This document shows, piece after piece, positions 1-11,326 of a stretch of 51,360 nt of DNA. The DNA comes from Porodaedalea pini (lineage: Eukaryota > Basidiomycota > Agaricomycetes > Hymenochaetales > Hymenochaetaceae). How positions within the stretch are numbered: position 1 is the first letter of the stretch; each line of letters starts with the position of its first letter. The stretch spans positions 1-51,360 of the forward strand of contig NBAY01000147.1 in NCBI GenBank assembly GCA_002794775.1, given 5' to 3'. Under the pieces are notes generated by a model. That model saw nothing but the letters and a program-made list of their open reading frames with translations, was not told where the DNA came from and did not search any database. Position numbers and translations under genes: made by a program.

Positions 1-825
1 ATTGTTGTAGGTGAACTTTCTACCTGTTTGCTGGATTTATCAAGCCAGTGCCGTGTGAGGGATCCCCTTGCTCGACCAACTGCTGGACATGCTGTCTCAT
101 TACTCTCATAATTTTCTTACTGTTGTTTTCCTTTTCTTTTAATTTTCCATTCTCTTCCTCACTCGGTATATATCAATACATGTATATCTAGTTCACATTG
201 CATTACATGGACATTGCACATAATATAATGTAATTTCTTTACTGGAAGCACTTTATGATCGACGCTCTGTGCACAGGAATTGCATCCTGTGTATATGATC
301 GACACTTTTCCCTCACGCGTCGATGTCATGACCCGCGCGCACGGGTCATGACATCGACGCGCGCGGGTCTTTACATCATGTGATCTCACAACGTCCTGCC
401 CCTGCATTGTTAGTATTATAGTATTATAACTATTGATTTTGGCAGAATTAAAAATACATACATGGTATTATATGACTCTCATCTATCTAATTTACATGTC
501 TGTGTCGCCTCAGGAGTCAAAATTAGATCTAGGCGGCCAGGCGGCAGCTGCACAAGCCTGCCATTCCTTCGGCACTCTCTCGTGGGGAATCACTGTATGT
601 GGTAACAATTCATTATTTTTCCCTCATTACTAGCATCACCACCTCTCCAGAACATGTCTTAATATTGCTGTACATGCTGTGGTTGTCTCATTACAAGTTG
701 CTGACCTGGGCAGTGTTGCTCAGGAGTGTTCTACTCATAACTTCCTAATTAGGATGAATTTCTATGTACCCTTAATTTTCCTGTACTCTACTCATCAATA
801 GCTTTCGATTGGTACCCATATCACT
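1..825. other. Region without a recognisable gene
   Basis: I see no convincing coding sequence in the first 0.8 kb. Open frames here are short and lack family resemblance or codon structure. The one distinct structure is a perfect 20-bp-arm hairpin listed separately. Confidence 0.5.
316..361. repeat. Perfect inverted repeat, 20-bp arms, 6-bp loop
   Basis: Positions 316-335 and 342-361 are exact reverse complements, separated by the 6-bp loop CGCGCA. The arms contain the TCATGA and CGCGTCGATG words. It lies in otherwise AT-rich DNA more than 700 bp upstream of the first gene. No terminal signature of a transposon was found around it; function unknown. Confidence 0.85.
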
Positions 826-890
826 GTGATGCGCCCAGCCGTTCTTGAGTTATTAGCTCAAAGGTTAGGAGCGGGGCCAGTAACAAAGTG

Positions 891-1001
891 CACGGGGCCT
901 AAATCATATGTCACGGGGTGCGCGGATCTGTCACGGGGCGCGCGGATCTGTCACGGGGCACGCGGATCTGTCACGGGGCCTAAATCAGAAATCACGGGGC
1001 G
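891..1001. repeat. 20-bp minisatellite upstream of F-box gene A
   Basis: Three consecutive 20-bp units beginning TCACGGGG and ending GCGGATCTG occupy 911-970. Variant units (CACGGGGCCTAAATCA...) flank them at 891-910 and 971-991, with a partial unit to 1001. The array is open in the frame of the downstream F-box gene but has no counterpart upstream of the paralogues, so I treat it as 5' non-coding sequence. Confidence 0.8.
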
Positions 1002-1095
1002 TATTACGTTTTCGTTTGATGGCTGCATCTTCAGTTTTCTGGACCTCAGAAATCAGTCGCTTTTTTTTCCAAGCCATCCTATCGCTCATCAGACC

Positions 1096-2802
1096 ATGCA
1101 GGGAACGCCTGGCTCCGCTGAGGGTCAGTACTTCATCGACACCGAAGCAAGGACTCGCGTCCGGCTGGAAACCGAAACAGATGCTTTACTGGCTGCCTTC
1201 GTGTTTGGCGGGAAAAAGAGGAAAAGAGGCCCTCGGATAGCTTTATCCGTCTTCGACGATGTTCTCAAAATACTCCGGGACCCCAAGTTCAAAGCCGATA
1301 GAATTACTCTGAAGAACTGCGACGACGTTCTCACTTATGCCCGGAGATACGGAATATTGCCAGGATGCCACAATAACTCCATCCTAGCATGCGCGCCCGA
1401 CAGGACACATAAAATGTTAGCTGTCTTCGTGGTTGCCGGGAATCTACGTCCTCAGATGGAATCGCACATGGTCAGCGAACTTCTCGCACTACTGCGAGAC
1501 ACCAGATTTAGGACAAATCAGATTACGTTTGCGAGCGGCGGGGACATCTTATTTCACATCGCAGAAGGCCGCCGACAAGTAGCACGCCTCCGATCCATTC
1601 CGTTGCCTTCGAACTCAACCGCACCAGCTGCTAACGTCCCGGAAGAGATCATGGACAACGTCATGAAGACGCTAGCGGAGGATGCTCTCTGGAGGGTATC
1701 GGCTCGGTCGTTCATATCGCTTCACACAAGTGCCGATGAGCGCTATTGGAGGGCCGGAGGGGTCGTTAGGTTCTTGTCATGCAAGGACTTGAAAACAGCA
1801 AGTCTCGTGCATCGGACGTGGACAGCTCCTGCGCAGCGAGTACTTCGAAGTTTTGTAGAGGTGTATGGGAGCACAGGCCTATATTCTGCTCTGCACAGCC
1901 CGCTTCTTGGCACTTGGACGCGCCAGATAGAATTCACGGACTCGGACAAGGAAGACAGACGAGGGGATGTTTTCTTTCTCCTCAAATCATTTCCACAATA
2001 TTTCCCCAACATTGTTGTGCTTTGCATCAATCTTGATTACCAGTCAAAACATCATTACTCCTGTCAGCATGCCGATGAAGCAATTCTCAGCCTTGGCGAA
2101 CTAAAGCGTCTCAAGTCTTTGACGGTCGTGGGTTGTCGCAAGCCTTTCATATTATGGGAAGCCATCACAAGGATGCCGTCTCTAACATCGTTGAAGCTGA
2201 TGACAGGAGGGACACGGATTTTCACCGAGACGGAGATTCCAATTTCGATTCAAAACAAGGCACCTAGCCCTTCTCTCATAGATATCGATATCACGGAGGG
2301 TATGGAGTTCTGGCCGTGTCTTCCCTGGCTGTTTCGGACGCACGGGGAGTACAGGATAAGGAAACTCTCGACGGGGTTTTTAAAATGGCCAGGAGAGTTT
2401 AGCCTTCGATTTTTACAACCTTCCCTGCCTCGACTCGAAGAGCTGACCGTCACCGCCCCGTTGAGCGGACGTGATTTCGAACGTTATGCAAGGGAGGTTT
2501 TATCCCATTGCTCTGCCCTGCGCGTTTTGCAAGGGCGAGTCTTAGTGTACGCCGAAGGGCTTATCAATGCAGATATAGCTTCCTTACTCCCGAAAACGAT
2601 CGAGTCTTTAACTCTGTCCTGTTATGAGATCAGGGAACATCTGGAGGCCGGAGATTGGGACGCGAGGTTTATTAACTTCCTTAAAGTCTTCCCCAACTTG
2701 CATGCATTCTCGTTTGCATCCATCTCCTTTCCACTTCCAGAGACACGAGCGTTCTGTGCGGACCATAAGATCCAACTAACGCTTCTCGAGCGGAAAGAAT
2801 GA
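1096..2802 (+). CDS. F-box/LRR-type protein, copy A
   Basis: Single-exon gene of 568 residues. The start at 1096 is chosen because paralogues B, C and D begin at the equivalent point, just before the shared G-x-Y-F-[IV]-D motif; an in-frame extension to 826 would run through the minisatellite. The N-terminal third holds two related modules of the form LL-x-LLRD-x-[KR]F-x-x-[DN]-x-IT-x(4)-D[VI]L. An F-box-like segment begins near residue 180 (VPEEIMDNVMKTL ... KDLKTASLVHRTWTAPAQRVL). The rest is a degenerate leucine-rich repeat region (LKSLTV, MPSLTSLKL, LPRLEELTV, CSALRVLQG, FPNLHAFSF). Such proteins are usually substrate receptors of SCF ubiquitin ligases; the substrate is unknown. The reading frame is intact. 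It lies tail to tail with a relic of the secreted-protein gene. Confidence 0.8.
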   Translation: MQGTPGSAEGQYFIDTEARTRVRLETETDALLAAFVFGGKKRKRGPRIALSVFDDVLKILRDPKFKADRITLKNCDDVLTYARRYGILPGCHNNSILACAPDRTHKMLAVFVVAGNLRPQMESHMVSELLALLRDTRFRTNQITFASGGDILFHIAEGRRQVARLRSIPLPSNSTAPAANVPEEIMDNVMKTLAEDALWRVSARSFISLHTSADERYWRAGGVVRFLSCKDLKTASLVHRTWTAPAQRVLRSFVEVYGSTGLYSALHSPLLGTWTRQIEFTDSDKEDRRGDVFFLLKSFPQYFPNIVVLCINLDYQSKHHYSCQHADEAILSLGELKRLKSLTVVGCRKPFILWEAITRMPSLTSLKLMTGGTRIFTETEIPISIQNKAPSPSLIDIDITEGMEFWPCLPWLFRTHGEYRIRKLSTGFLKWPGEFSLRFLQPSLPRLEELTVTAPLSGRDFERYAREVLSHCSALRVLQGRVLVYAEGLINADIASLLPKTIESLTLSCYEIREHLEAGDWDARFINFLKVFPNLHAFSFASISFPLPETRAFCADHKIQLTLLERKE

Positions 2803-3486
2803 CAATCGTGCGAAGCATGGTCAAGCTACTTGATATTACAATCCCTTTCAACCCTTTTGCTTATTTTTGTAGTCCACCTTTACTTCGTAGCTCGCTCTCC
2901 AGTTCAACTGCTGTTCTACCCTTTCAAAAAGACAATGTCATAGGCTTCACCGTGATCCCCGAACTGTAAAATAATCCCCACGTATTATAACTAGAATACA
3001 TTATTACCTAGAGGCCGCAACCTTTGTTAGTCTTTCTAATTTGTGCGCTTTAAATCATGCCTGACCAAGCATAGCACAATTGAATCACACTGGTAGAAGT
3101 CCTAGATAGAGCAACAGACCTAGCGATTCTAGTCACTGAACCCGGGTAAAGATAGTAACATTCATATGAGAACCACAATACGGAGCGACATACAATAGCT
3201 TCAGCGGAGATAATGCTACGAGCTCGCAAAGGTAGGGACAAAAATACACTATAAACAAATAAATAGGAACATTTCCTGCACCGCCCGCTCGAAGTAAGGA
3301 ACATTCCGGAATCGTAGGTATAGAAACACATCTAACTGTCAAATGCGGTCAAGACGAATGGAGGAGATGTTAAGATGTATGCAGGGTATACAAGTGCGTC
3401 ATGAGCGGCCGTAAGTTTAACTTAAAAAAGTACGATTGCTTCGCAATTCCGCAGGGTGATGAGCCCTCGGGCGAGCGGAGTCTTCG

Positions 3487-4110
3487 TGCCTTTAATCATC
3501 TGTGTACAAGCGATTGACATGCTGGGGTAGAGTTAGACACGGTCGACGGTGAGAATGGCGATGTGCCCGTCCTGTGCAATGCCATGATTGACGCCTGTGG
3601 GAGGATAAACATGGTCGTAAGTATCGGAAGACGATATTGATGGTTCCGGGCAGATAAATGACCTTTAAACGCATGCATGGCGGGTATACTGTCTGTCGTA
3701 CGAGGTTGGTGCCACGAAGCAGCGCGTGGCCTAGGTTGAAGATACTGCTAAAGAAAGACGATATACGTATCTGAGCTCACGCCACAAAGGGCGGAGATTA
3801 CTTAACAAGATGCACACGAACTCGCGGAATCGTGAAGTGCAAATTTATCGACGCCTGCTGCCCTTCCGCCCTTCCGTCGATGGTCGACATACAATCGCCG
3901 GCGGAGGGCCGCCATCTGTCATCGCAGGAAAAGAAAAAAGAAAAAAAACTCACCGCTTCTCCCAGGCTGCAATAGATCGTTCTCGTTCCAGACTACGTCT
4001 GCGTGCCACCACATGCTGTTCCAGTGACTGCCGCTAGTCGCATTATGATCAAACCAGTCGCAGCCCAGGTTGTAGCCATCGTCTACGATCATGTGGTTCT
4101 GACTTGAGGA
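3487..4110 (-). pseudogene. 3' relic of the secreted-protein gene (A block)
   Basis: Reading leftwards, 4108-3954 matches exon 6 of the intact gene at 44701-46364 (residues around HMIVDDGYNLG and ENDLLQPGRS), followed by a GTGAGT donor and a long intron. 3594-3533 matches the final exon (NHGIAQDG ... ending in TAA). The first five exons are missing: upstream of exon 6 the sequence jumps straight into an F-box tail fragment at about 4105. No usable start remains, so it is a truncated duplicate. Tail-to-tail placement with F-box A mirrors the intact pair at 44.7-48.7 kb. Confidence 0.75.
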
Positions 4111-4319
4111 AGGTTCTACCCCATTGCTCTGCTCTGCGCGGTTTGCAAGGGCGAGACGCAGGGCCCGAAGAGCTTATCCTTGCAGATGAGGTATCCTTAC
4201 TCCCCAAAACGATCGAGACTCTAGATTTGTTCTGCTATAGTGATGCTCCATTGAACGAGGAAACCCAGGCTTATTGTGAGGTCCATGATATCCGGCTAGT
4301 ACCGTACAGCGGAAGGTAG
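4104..4319 (+). pseudogene. F-box gene C-terminal fragment
   Basis: About 71 codons resemble the last LRR part of the F-box paralogues: the sequence around PHCSALRGLQG, SLLPKTIETLDLFCY and NEETQAYCEVHDIRL parallels SHCSALRxLQG, SLLPKTIESLTL and ETQAFCAEKKIQL. It has no N-terminal region or F-box. An almost identical fragment follows the secreted-gene relic in block B (17543-17750), so both blocks descend from the same rearranged ancestor. Confidence 0.7.
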
Positions 4320-5900
4320 GGAAAAAGGTACATTGACATGGCCTGCGCTGTTGTAGAATGCAGATTATGTAAGCCATCCTTTCTACGGCACCGTTTCAAG
4401 TTATTAATACCTTTTCGTTAGCTCTTACAAGTTACATTTCCCACGCTCCCTTGTACTTCTAGCAGACTGTAGAACTGGTTCAACGAAGCTCTGCAAGATC
4501 TAATCTCACCCATAACATTTCAGTCTTACAAGTGACATGCAATCTTGGTGGTTTAGATATGGCTTGATTTGGATGTTCACATTCAACCTCATATCGTCAC
4601 TCAGCTGTCAATGAATGGCAGGATAAATTCTTTTTTCTTATGTTGTTCTCTTCCAACCACCTGATATTTGAGTATTGGTGTCTGTGTCCAATCTGGAGTA
4701 CAGGAATGATCACTGATGCGTTGACTTGAAGATGTTACGCTCGCTGTGCGGCCAGCCTGAGTGTTGTGTTCCTGAACTCGTCGACTCATAAGATATGGGA
4801 TGCTGAACCAAGTGCTTTTTTTGAAGGGCACTCACCATCAGGTAAGCTTCATGCTGTAGAAGTCCAGCTGAAGTCGATAATTTAATCTGCAGACTCCGAT
4901 GACATGTTGATTGCTCGACAAGCTATGGAGAGTATATTGAGCGCTGCTGAGCCTAAACATCAACATTTCTCCAACCCCGGTATAAAGCCATCCTTAAGAC
5001 TGGAGACAGACTGACGATTCGTTCATATTGGAGGAGGACGGCATCGTATAATACCACCTGTACTGGCAATCTTTGACAGCCCTTTCAAACTAATCCAACG
5101 AATCAGCCGATGGGGGAAAGTAGTGAGGATCTACTTCTTCAAATTGTGCAGAGCAAGTTTACTCTAATTTCTTGAATGCTCATCTGGGTTATAGGTGATC
5201 AACATCAAACGCTCTTTCTCTTCACTTCCAAATCCTCAAGTGTTTTGTGCGGACACCGGTATTAGGCTGAGGTATTCAGTAAGCGGATGGCAAAATGTTG
5301 TGATCGGATACCAAAAATTAAACTGACATCTTCATAGCCTGTCAGTATTTCAGAACAGGGTGTCCCTAGGGTCAGAATACATTTACTTACTTTACTTACG
5401 ATGAGGATTATTTTAAGGAGAATAATGACCTACCTGACCAATTGAGAAATATGCTCATGTGCACAAAGACAAATACATCACGAAAATGTCTAAAATCTTG
5501 CACGGGCTTATATGCCCATGGAAGATGTATATTTTCTAAATTATGTACAACCGAATACGGCACAGCTTCGATCTGATACAAAACTACAAGTTGCTGCAAG
5601 ATCGCTGCAAGTCTGATTGACCTTGCCAAGTTAGGTCATACTGATCATCACTTGCCGGAAATATACAAGAATGACCGGCCCTGAAGAAAATATAGAAGAG
5701 AATACGGTGCAGCTTCAAAATGACATGGGATAATCTTACTTGTAGTTCTTGTCGTGTCTGGTAGAGTTCTTATATAAGGTCTGCAAGTCGTTATACGAGA
5801 CTGAAAGTTTACTGGTTCATTATCGCACCATTTAGATAATATAACAATAATGTATTTCTATTGCATCATTTATTGTACATTTGAATTGTTCAAAATCGTA
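4320..5900. other. Gene-free spacer with diverged duplicated segments
   Basis: No coding sequence is supported. About 4430-4560 is a diverged copy of 17850-17960. About 4740-4880 is a diverged copy of 33290-33420 (shared stretches around TTCCTGAACTC, GGATGCTGAAC and GAAGTCCA). In the second copy these two pieces are now about 15 kb apart, which marks the insertion described below. The rest holds nothing I recognise. Confidence 0.6.
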
Positions 5901-5983
5901 GCCGCGTCAAAATCATAGATAAGAGCAAAAGCAGAATAAAGAATCCAGGTTTGATGGTGTCCGCAGGCGAGGCGAGGCGCAGG

Positions 5984-7740
5984 TTATAACTGCGACGAGT
6001 CGAGCAGGTCCTCAAACCGGAAGTGCATCGCGTACATGTCCATTCGCTCACCGTCCGGCCCCATCCCATCCATCCCACCACCCATTGAGCCCATGGGACT
6101 CATCAACCCCATCGAGCCGAAGCCCGTCCATGGCGGCAGCCCCATGTCCAGTCCGATGTCGATTCCGCCGAATACATTCTGACTCTGCGTCTCCTGGTTC
6201 TGACCATGCGAGGAATGTGTGGCAGATTCGTCGCCGTCGCACAGCGTCTGCATTGCCCACGCTGGCAGGCCGTAGTCGTCCCACTCACCAGCAACTGCCA
6301 TTCTGGTGACTCAGGCAGCCCGTGCGGCACTGCACGCTGACCCGGCACTTGAAGCTGTCCGCCTGGCGATTGGCCAGTTGGCGAAGAGAATTGACCAGGG
6401 AGGAAGAGACGTGAGGACGAGGAGGAAGGTGCTGGTGAGGAAAGCGGGTCACCTGAGGAGGTTGAAGGCTCGCTAGGGTTGCTGAGCTGCGTGAGCATGC
6501 GAGGGCGAGGCTTAGCGGCGACAGGCACCTGCTCCTCGTAGACCTGAAACATAGAATAACATGCTACGACGAAGGGCAGAAAAACACACCTGCATCTCGC
6601 TGCCAGCAGTCGAGAAATTGGGGACCTGCCCTGGCATACTGTAGCTCATGGACTGCGGATGCGAGTTCGGGAACTAGAAACCGCTCTTTCCACCAAATTC
6701 CCCCTCTCTTTGCTGGGCATGGCCATTCATCTGCAACCGCTGCTCGTCTTTGTTGCCCTCGTGTGTTGCAGGCGAGCCAACCGCTGAGCTATTGTTAGAA
6801 CCAGGTGCCGTCTCGAGCAGCCTCGGGATCTTGACTGTAGGAGGCGCAGGCAGTAGAGGTCAGCTGTCATCATCGGTGGCTGGTGCACCCGGTGCGCTCG
6901 TCGAACGGTGGTTCTGCGGGAGGACAAAGCTAGGCGGTCCGGGAACTAGGCTCTGGGCAGTCTGAGTCTGCGCGGAAAGCGAGTGTCTGTGTCCATGCCT
7001 GTGTCCACCGTGGTGCGAGTGTGAGTAGGAAGACGTGCTGAGCGGGCCGGATTCGAGAGAGAAGCTCGCAAGAGCGTGGCGCGTGTCGATCGCAAGGCTC
7101 GCTCTTGATCCAGAACCAGATGCGCCAGAGAGCGAGGGCATTGAGAGGCTCAGCGGGAGCGAGAGTGTCTGACCTTGACCCTGGCCCTGCAATCCCTCCG
7201 ATTTGCTCATGTCGAAGTCCGCGAGGTCCGCCATCTCAACTTCATGCATGCTGCTGCACCCGCCGTTTGCATAGCCGTATAGACCATAGAGAGACCCGTC
7301 GGCGGAGAGCAAGTCGAGCTCGCTGAAATCTTCCGAATCGACGGTCGATGCAGATGAGGGGGCACTCGTGGTGCTGGTGGTGCTGGTAGTGGAGCACAAG
7401 GAACTGTTGCAGGCATGCATGCCGGAACCGTGCACACAGCTGCTCAACTTGGTACGGTCACGACGTTCCTTCCCATCCTTCTCCTTCTTCACCTTCCCGC
7501 CCGCCGTCGACTCCGCCTTGCCATTCTTCTCCTTGACAGTGCGTGTGGGCTGATAGACGTACCAAGGATACAACTATTCATGCTCCTTCTTGCGTTGCTT
7601 CGTGAGACCGTCCCAGTACTTGTGGAGTAGAGGCCAGTTAGATGAACTTTCTGTATACAGGGGCTACTCACCAATTTGAGTGGCATGAGCTTATCTGAGC
7701 TCTGTTTCCAGCTACATTTTGACTAAGGTGTTCATTATAT
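5984..7740 (-). pseudogene. HMG-box transcription factor relic
   Basis: Read on the minus strand, the 5' end preserves the second half of an HMG box: a WKQSS segment, then YWDGLTKQRKKEHE-stop-LYPWYVYQPTR, which matches the helix-3 and tail pattern (W..L...KK.EH...YP.Y.YRP.R) of fungal HMG-box regulators. Low-complexity Ser/Gly/His-rich sequence follows. The frame is broken by stops in the box (about 7579), after TDDDS (about 6862) and after GKSGF (about 6677), and by a frameshift near 6300. A GTGTGT...CAG intron near 6590-6545 is still recognisable. The last frame, ending at 5984, is Met/Gly-rich. The N-terminal half of the HMG box is not found. It is divergent from the cyclin relic. Confidence 0.65.
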
Positions 7741-7835
7741 CCCAAAGACTATGTGGACTTACTTTTGATGTGCTTGACAGATTTGCGACCGAGGGAGAGG
7801 CAGGCGATGGTGGTGGGAGAAAGCAAAGTGCAACG

Positions 7836-7860
7836 ACGCGTCGAGCATGTCTCGACGCGT
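7836..7860. repeat. Short perfect hairpin ACGCGTCGAG/CTCGACGCGT
   Basis: Ten-base arms, exact reverse complements, with a 5-bp loop. It lies between the divergent HMG and cyclin relics. It shares the ACGCGTCGA word with the hairpin at 316-361. Confidence 0.7.
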
Positions 7861-7861
7861 T

Positions 7862-7903
7862 TTCTAAGTCCGCATTTTCTAAGTCCGCTAAGTCCGCTAA
7901 GTG
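7862..7903. repeat. 9-bp tandem repeat (TAAGTCCGC)
   Basis: Three full copies of TAAGTCCGC and a partial fourth (TAAGTGG), with small spacers in the first part. It abuts the hairpin at 7836-7860. A microsatellite-like structure, no function assigned. Confidence 0.7.
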
Positions 7904-7910
7904 GTGAACC

Positions 7911-10055
7911 TTGTCTGATGCTCGTGTCCTCGTTCTCTCATCATCAGCATCCCAACCCTCAATAATCCACTTATTTAATCAAACAGCTGCATCTGTGTAC
8001 TCCATCTCTCCTGTTAGTACTGCCTCTACCTTCTCCCAATCCCTGCACCCACTCTCGGCGCTGCAGCAAGCGGTGCCTCAACCGTTGAAACAACCTCAAA
8101 TCCCAAAGACGCACCTGGCAAAAGCAAACTACGTGGCGTCCCTGGTCAGCAAGTCAAGCATTCCCATTGTCGGTAACTATCCGAGACGCACATGCAAAGT
8201 CGATAGATAGATTGGTTTTGTCCTATTTCCCTAACTGACATGCTCAATTCTAGATCACGCTGTGAAAAGCCTGACCAACATTCGACACCCCAAGAGCATC
8301 CCGGTCGTCTTTTTGACTCAGAAAGATATCACGGTGGTGACGAAACACTCGCCAGCTCTCCCTTCTCAATGTCAACCACTAAAATGTCAATTGGTTCAAC
8401 TTTCCTTGCCCTGTTCACCCATCACGCTTTCCTCGCCCCTTCCTCCTGCCGCCTCCGACCCACCACGCACTTCAACATCGACGTTAGCTGTTTTACCATC
8501 CGCCTTTCTCGCTGAGCATTTTGGCAGCAACGCTGCAACCATCATGTCCGAGAAGGATCTCGTTCTGATCAAAACATTCGTACAGGAGGTCCTCCGCCAT
8601 TCATGCACAACATGCAGCATCCTGCAATCGGCGCTCTGCTACATCGAGGCGGTGCGAGGGAAGGTGCCAGAGCTCGTAGAGCAAGAGAAGCTCGGCACGG
8701 GAGTGAGAGGCGAGCCGGAGTTGGAGAAGAGGATCGTGAAGGAAGACGAGGTGTCTGCCTCGTCGAAGGCGAATGCCTCTTTGGACACGTCCAACGTCTG
8801 CGGCCTTCCGACGAAATTGATATCAATGGACCCGTTCGACGCATCGTGTGTGCCAACAGTCCTCCAGATGGACGCTTCGCTTCCATTAACTCAGTAGATG
8901 CAGACTCAAAGGCAGTCTAACGACAAGCATCGCAAGATTCCGGCAAAACAGCTCACGCCGCTGTCACCTCTTCCCTTGCCACTCCTCTGCCTGCGGCGCA
9001 TCTTCCTCGCTGCACTCATTCTAGCATCAAAATTCTTACAGGATCGATGCTATTCGACTCGTGGATGGGCAAAGCTCTCCAGTCTCCCACTGCGGGAAGT
9101 TGGACACTGCGAACGTGCATTCGGCGATACGTTTGGGTGGTGTCTCTTGGTCGGCAAGAGCTCAACGCTGCAGCAGGAAGAGAACTCGCGCAGTATGCAA
9201 CACACGAAAAGCAAGGATACAATCGCATTTGGATCGTCTCCAGTTTCTGCAATGTGCAACGCGATGCACTTTCCGAGTCCACCTTGTCGGATGCAGGCGC
9301 AAGTCCGGAGTTTGGCTGTGCGCAGACGAAGGCAGACATGGCAAATAGAGCACTTAGACATGCTGCGACACTGCCAGACAATGTGGCAATGTGGAGCGTG
9401 CCGCTCCGCTATCGATCCCCAGGATTGTTGCCATTCTCGTTTGTAGGTCCGCCTCAGCTCACCAGCACGCGGCGCTTAGTGCACAGTAAACATTGCTTTC
9501 TTCTGCATTTATGTCACAGACACCCTTGCCTTCTGATCCAACGTCTGTCCCACTCGAAGAGCCGATACAGCGCCTTTTGTATTCGCCGCTCTCAGTGAAT
9601 CAACGCTCAAGACGCCAAGTGCGGCGTTGTGCAGCTACAGTTATAACTACAATTTCAACAACGGTGCCAATGGTGTGTGGAGTTCTGCACAGAGCACGGA
9701 CTCGAACGATTCGTCTGACTCGGGCTCGAGCGTCGGGTCGGAGGCCGTCGCAACTCCGCCAGACATACCTATGGCCGTGCGGCTTGCAGGCGATGTCATG
9801 TGTTCCAACCTGGGTGCAGCGAAGGGCCACCGACTCGTCCCCATGGACGTCTCAGACCCAGTTGCGTGGTATGCGCAGGTGCTCTCCGTTGGCGTTCCCG
9901 GGAACGGGACCGTGATCAGCGGCATGGGCGGAATTGGATACGGAAACGGGATTGACGGACAGGGACAGGCATCGCTGTCGATGTCCATGCTTGATAGCCT
10001 CACGACTGTTGATCTCGGGCTTGGGCTTGGGCTCAGGCGTGGTGGTCATGTATAG
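7911..10055 (+). pseudogene. PCL5/PHO80-like cyclin relic
   Basis: The layout fits basidiomycete PCL-type cyclins, which activate Pho85-like CDKs. Exon 1 ends ...NYVASLVSKSS..IV at 8172. An 80-bp intron (8173-8253, GTAACT...TAG) joins in phase to HAVKSLTNIRHPKSIPVVFLT. Then come SEKDLVLIKTFVQEVL, TTCSILQSALCYIEAVRGKVPELV, and the cyclin-box core RRIFLAALILASKFLQDRCYS...GWAKLSSLPLREVGHCERAFGD. A Ser/Gly-rich 3' part runs to 10055. An in-frame TAG at 8895-8897 stands where the copy in the palindrome has CAG. A 1-bp deletion near 9283 shifts the frame. No in-frame ATG is found for exon 1. I call it a pseudogene, though every part of the family layout is present. Confidence 0.65.
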
Positions 10056-11263
10056 GCTGGTGCAACGACTTTCGCAACTTATGGATCTGGATGTTTAGGA
10101 TATGGGTGCGGGCTACTGGTCTGGGCTACGCCGGGTTGGACTGTGCAGAGCTTGGGGGCCTTTCTTCGCTGGTTGTCGGGCACTTGCTCACGATCGCAGA
10201 GGTCTTTGCTCTTGTCAATATGGCTTCGGCGCGCCTTCCACCTTGTATTCTCTTCTCTCCTCTCTTCTCAAATTTCCTAGTAATACATACGTCTCTTACA
10301 CCTTTCCCTCCAACCGTACACCCAACTATCTCATTCATCCATCCATCCATGCAGCGTGAATCGTTCATTCGCCATACACGGTCTCCTCTTCCTTTTCTCT
10401 CCTCAACTTTGTACTGCGGCTCGTATCTTCCACAGATCTTCTCTTTACTTCATTGACTCGACTCTTGTTACTTTTATTCTTTCATGTGCTGTGAAGTATT
10501 TTCTCCATATTATACTATTGTCTCGTCTCATCATCTGCTCTTCAGCCTTTCGGCTCTCAAGTTTCAGTGCTGGGTTTGTGGTCCCAAAGGGGTGGTGTGG
10601 GCTTGAACTCCCACCACATGTGCATCTCTTATGAAAACAAAGCAAATCTTAGACAGTGATTGAAGAGCTGGTATCTGGAATATAAGTGGATGAGCAGGCT
10701 TTTGGCCTTGTTATCGGACAAAAACACTATGATTACTGCATTACAGTTTAGACATTAGATTTTGGAAGGACATATAAGTGGCATATAATACAAGAAAAAT
10801 AAATGTGCATTTCCTGTAAGCATCTATCTAACTTGTATTTACCTTGTATCCTATGTGAAGGCTAATAAGTATATGATATGCTGACTGACATGCTGACACC
10901 CAACATATAAACCAGTGAAGAGCCTTCCGGCCTGATTGTCAGAAATAATCAGTAGAATGAATGCATTACAGCTGAATTGTTAGACTTTCTGAGGACATAT
11001 AATTAGAATACAAAATGATAAAAGTATATTTTTTTCTTGTAATTATCTGTCTATCTTGTATACACCTTGTATTGTACAAAAACTCTTGTAGCAGACTTGT
11101 ATTTGACTCAAAGACATAACAAGCTGACTAACAGACTTATATTACCTTATATGGTATACAAGACTATACAGGCGATGCGACTTTTTCGTGATGTAGCACC
11201 AAAGCAAAGCATTTTGTATGAAATTTTCAACCAGAAAGGTAGCTCAATCTCTTCGATGACTAC
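10056..11263. other. Gene-free spacer with a diverged direct duplication
   Basis: AT-rich sequence. About 10730-10850 and 10960-11080 are diverged direct copies (shared order: TGCATTACAG, GGACATATAA, ATACAA, a T-rich/TTTCTTGTAA stretch, ATCTATC...CTTGTAT...ACCTTGTAT) about 230 bp apart. A CATC microsatellite lies near 10340. No coding sequence is supported. Confidence 0.55.
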
Positions 11264-11326
11264 GTGTTCGATTTTCTGAACCTCAAAAACTATTTGCTTA
11301 TTCTCTACTCTATCACTCATCAGAAC

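Noticed and set aside
826..1095. N-terminal extension of F-box A to the ATG at 826
   Set aside because: The extension translates a minisatellite and has no counterpart in the paralogues, which all start at the position equivalent to 1096.
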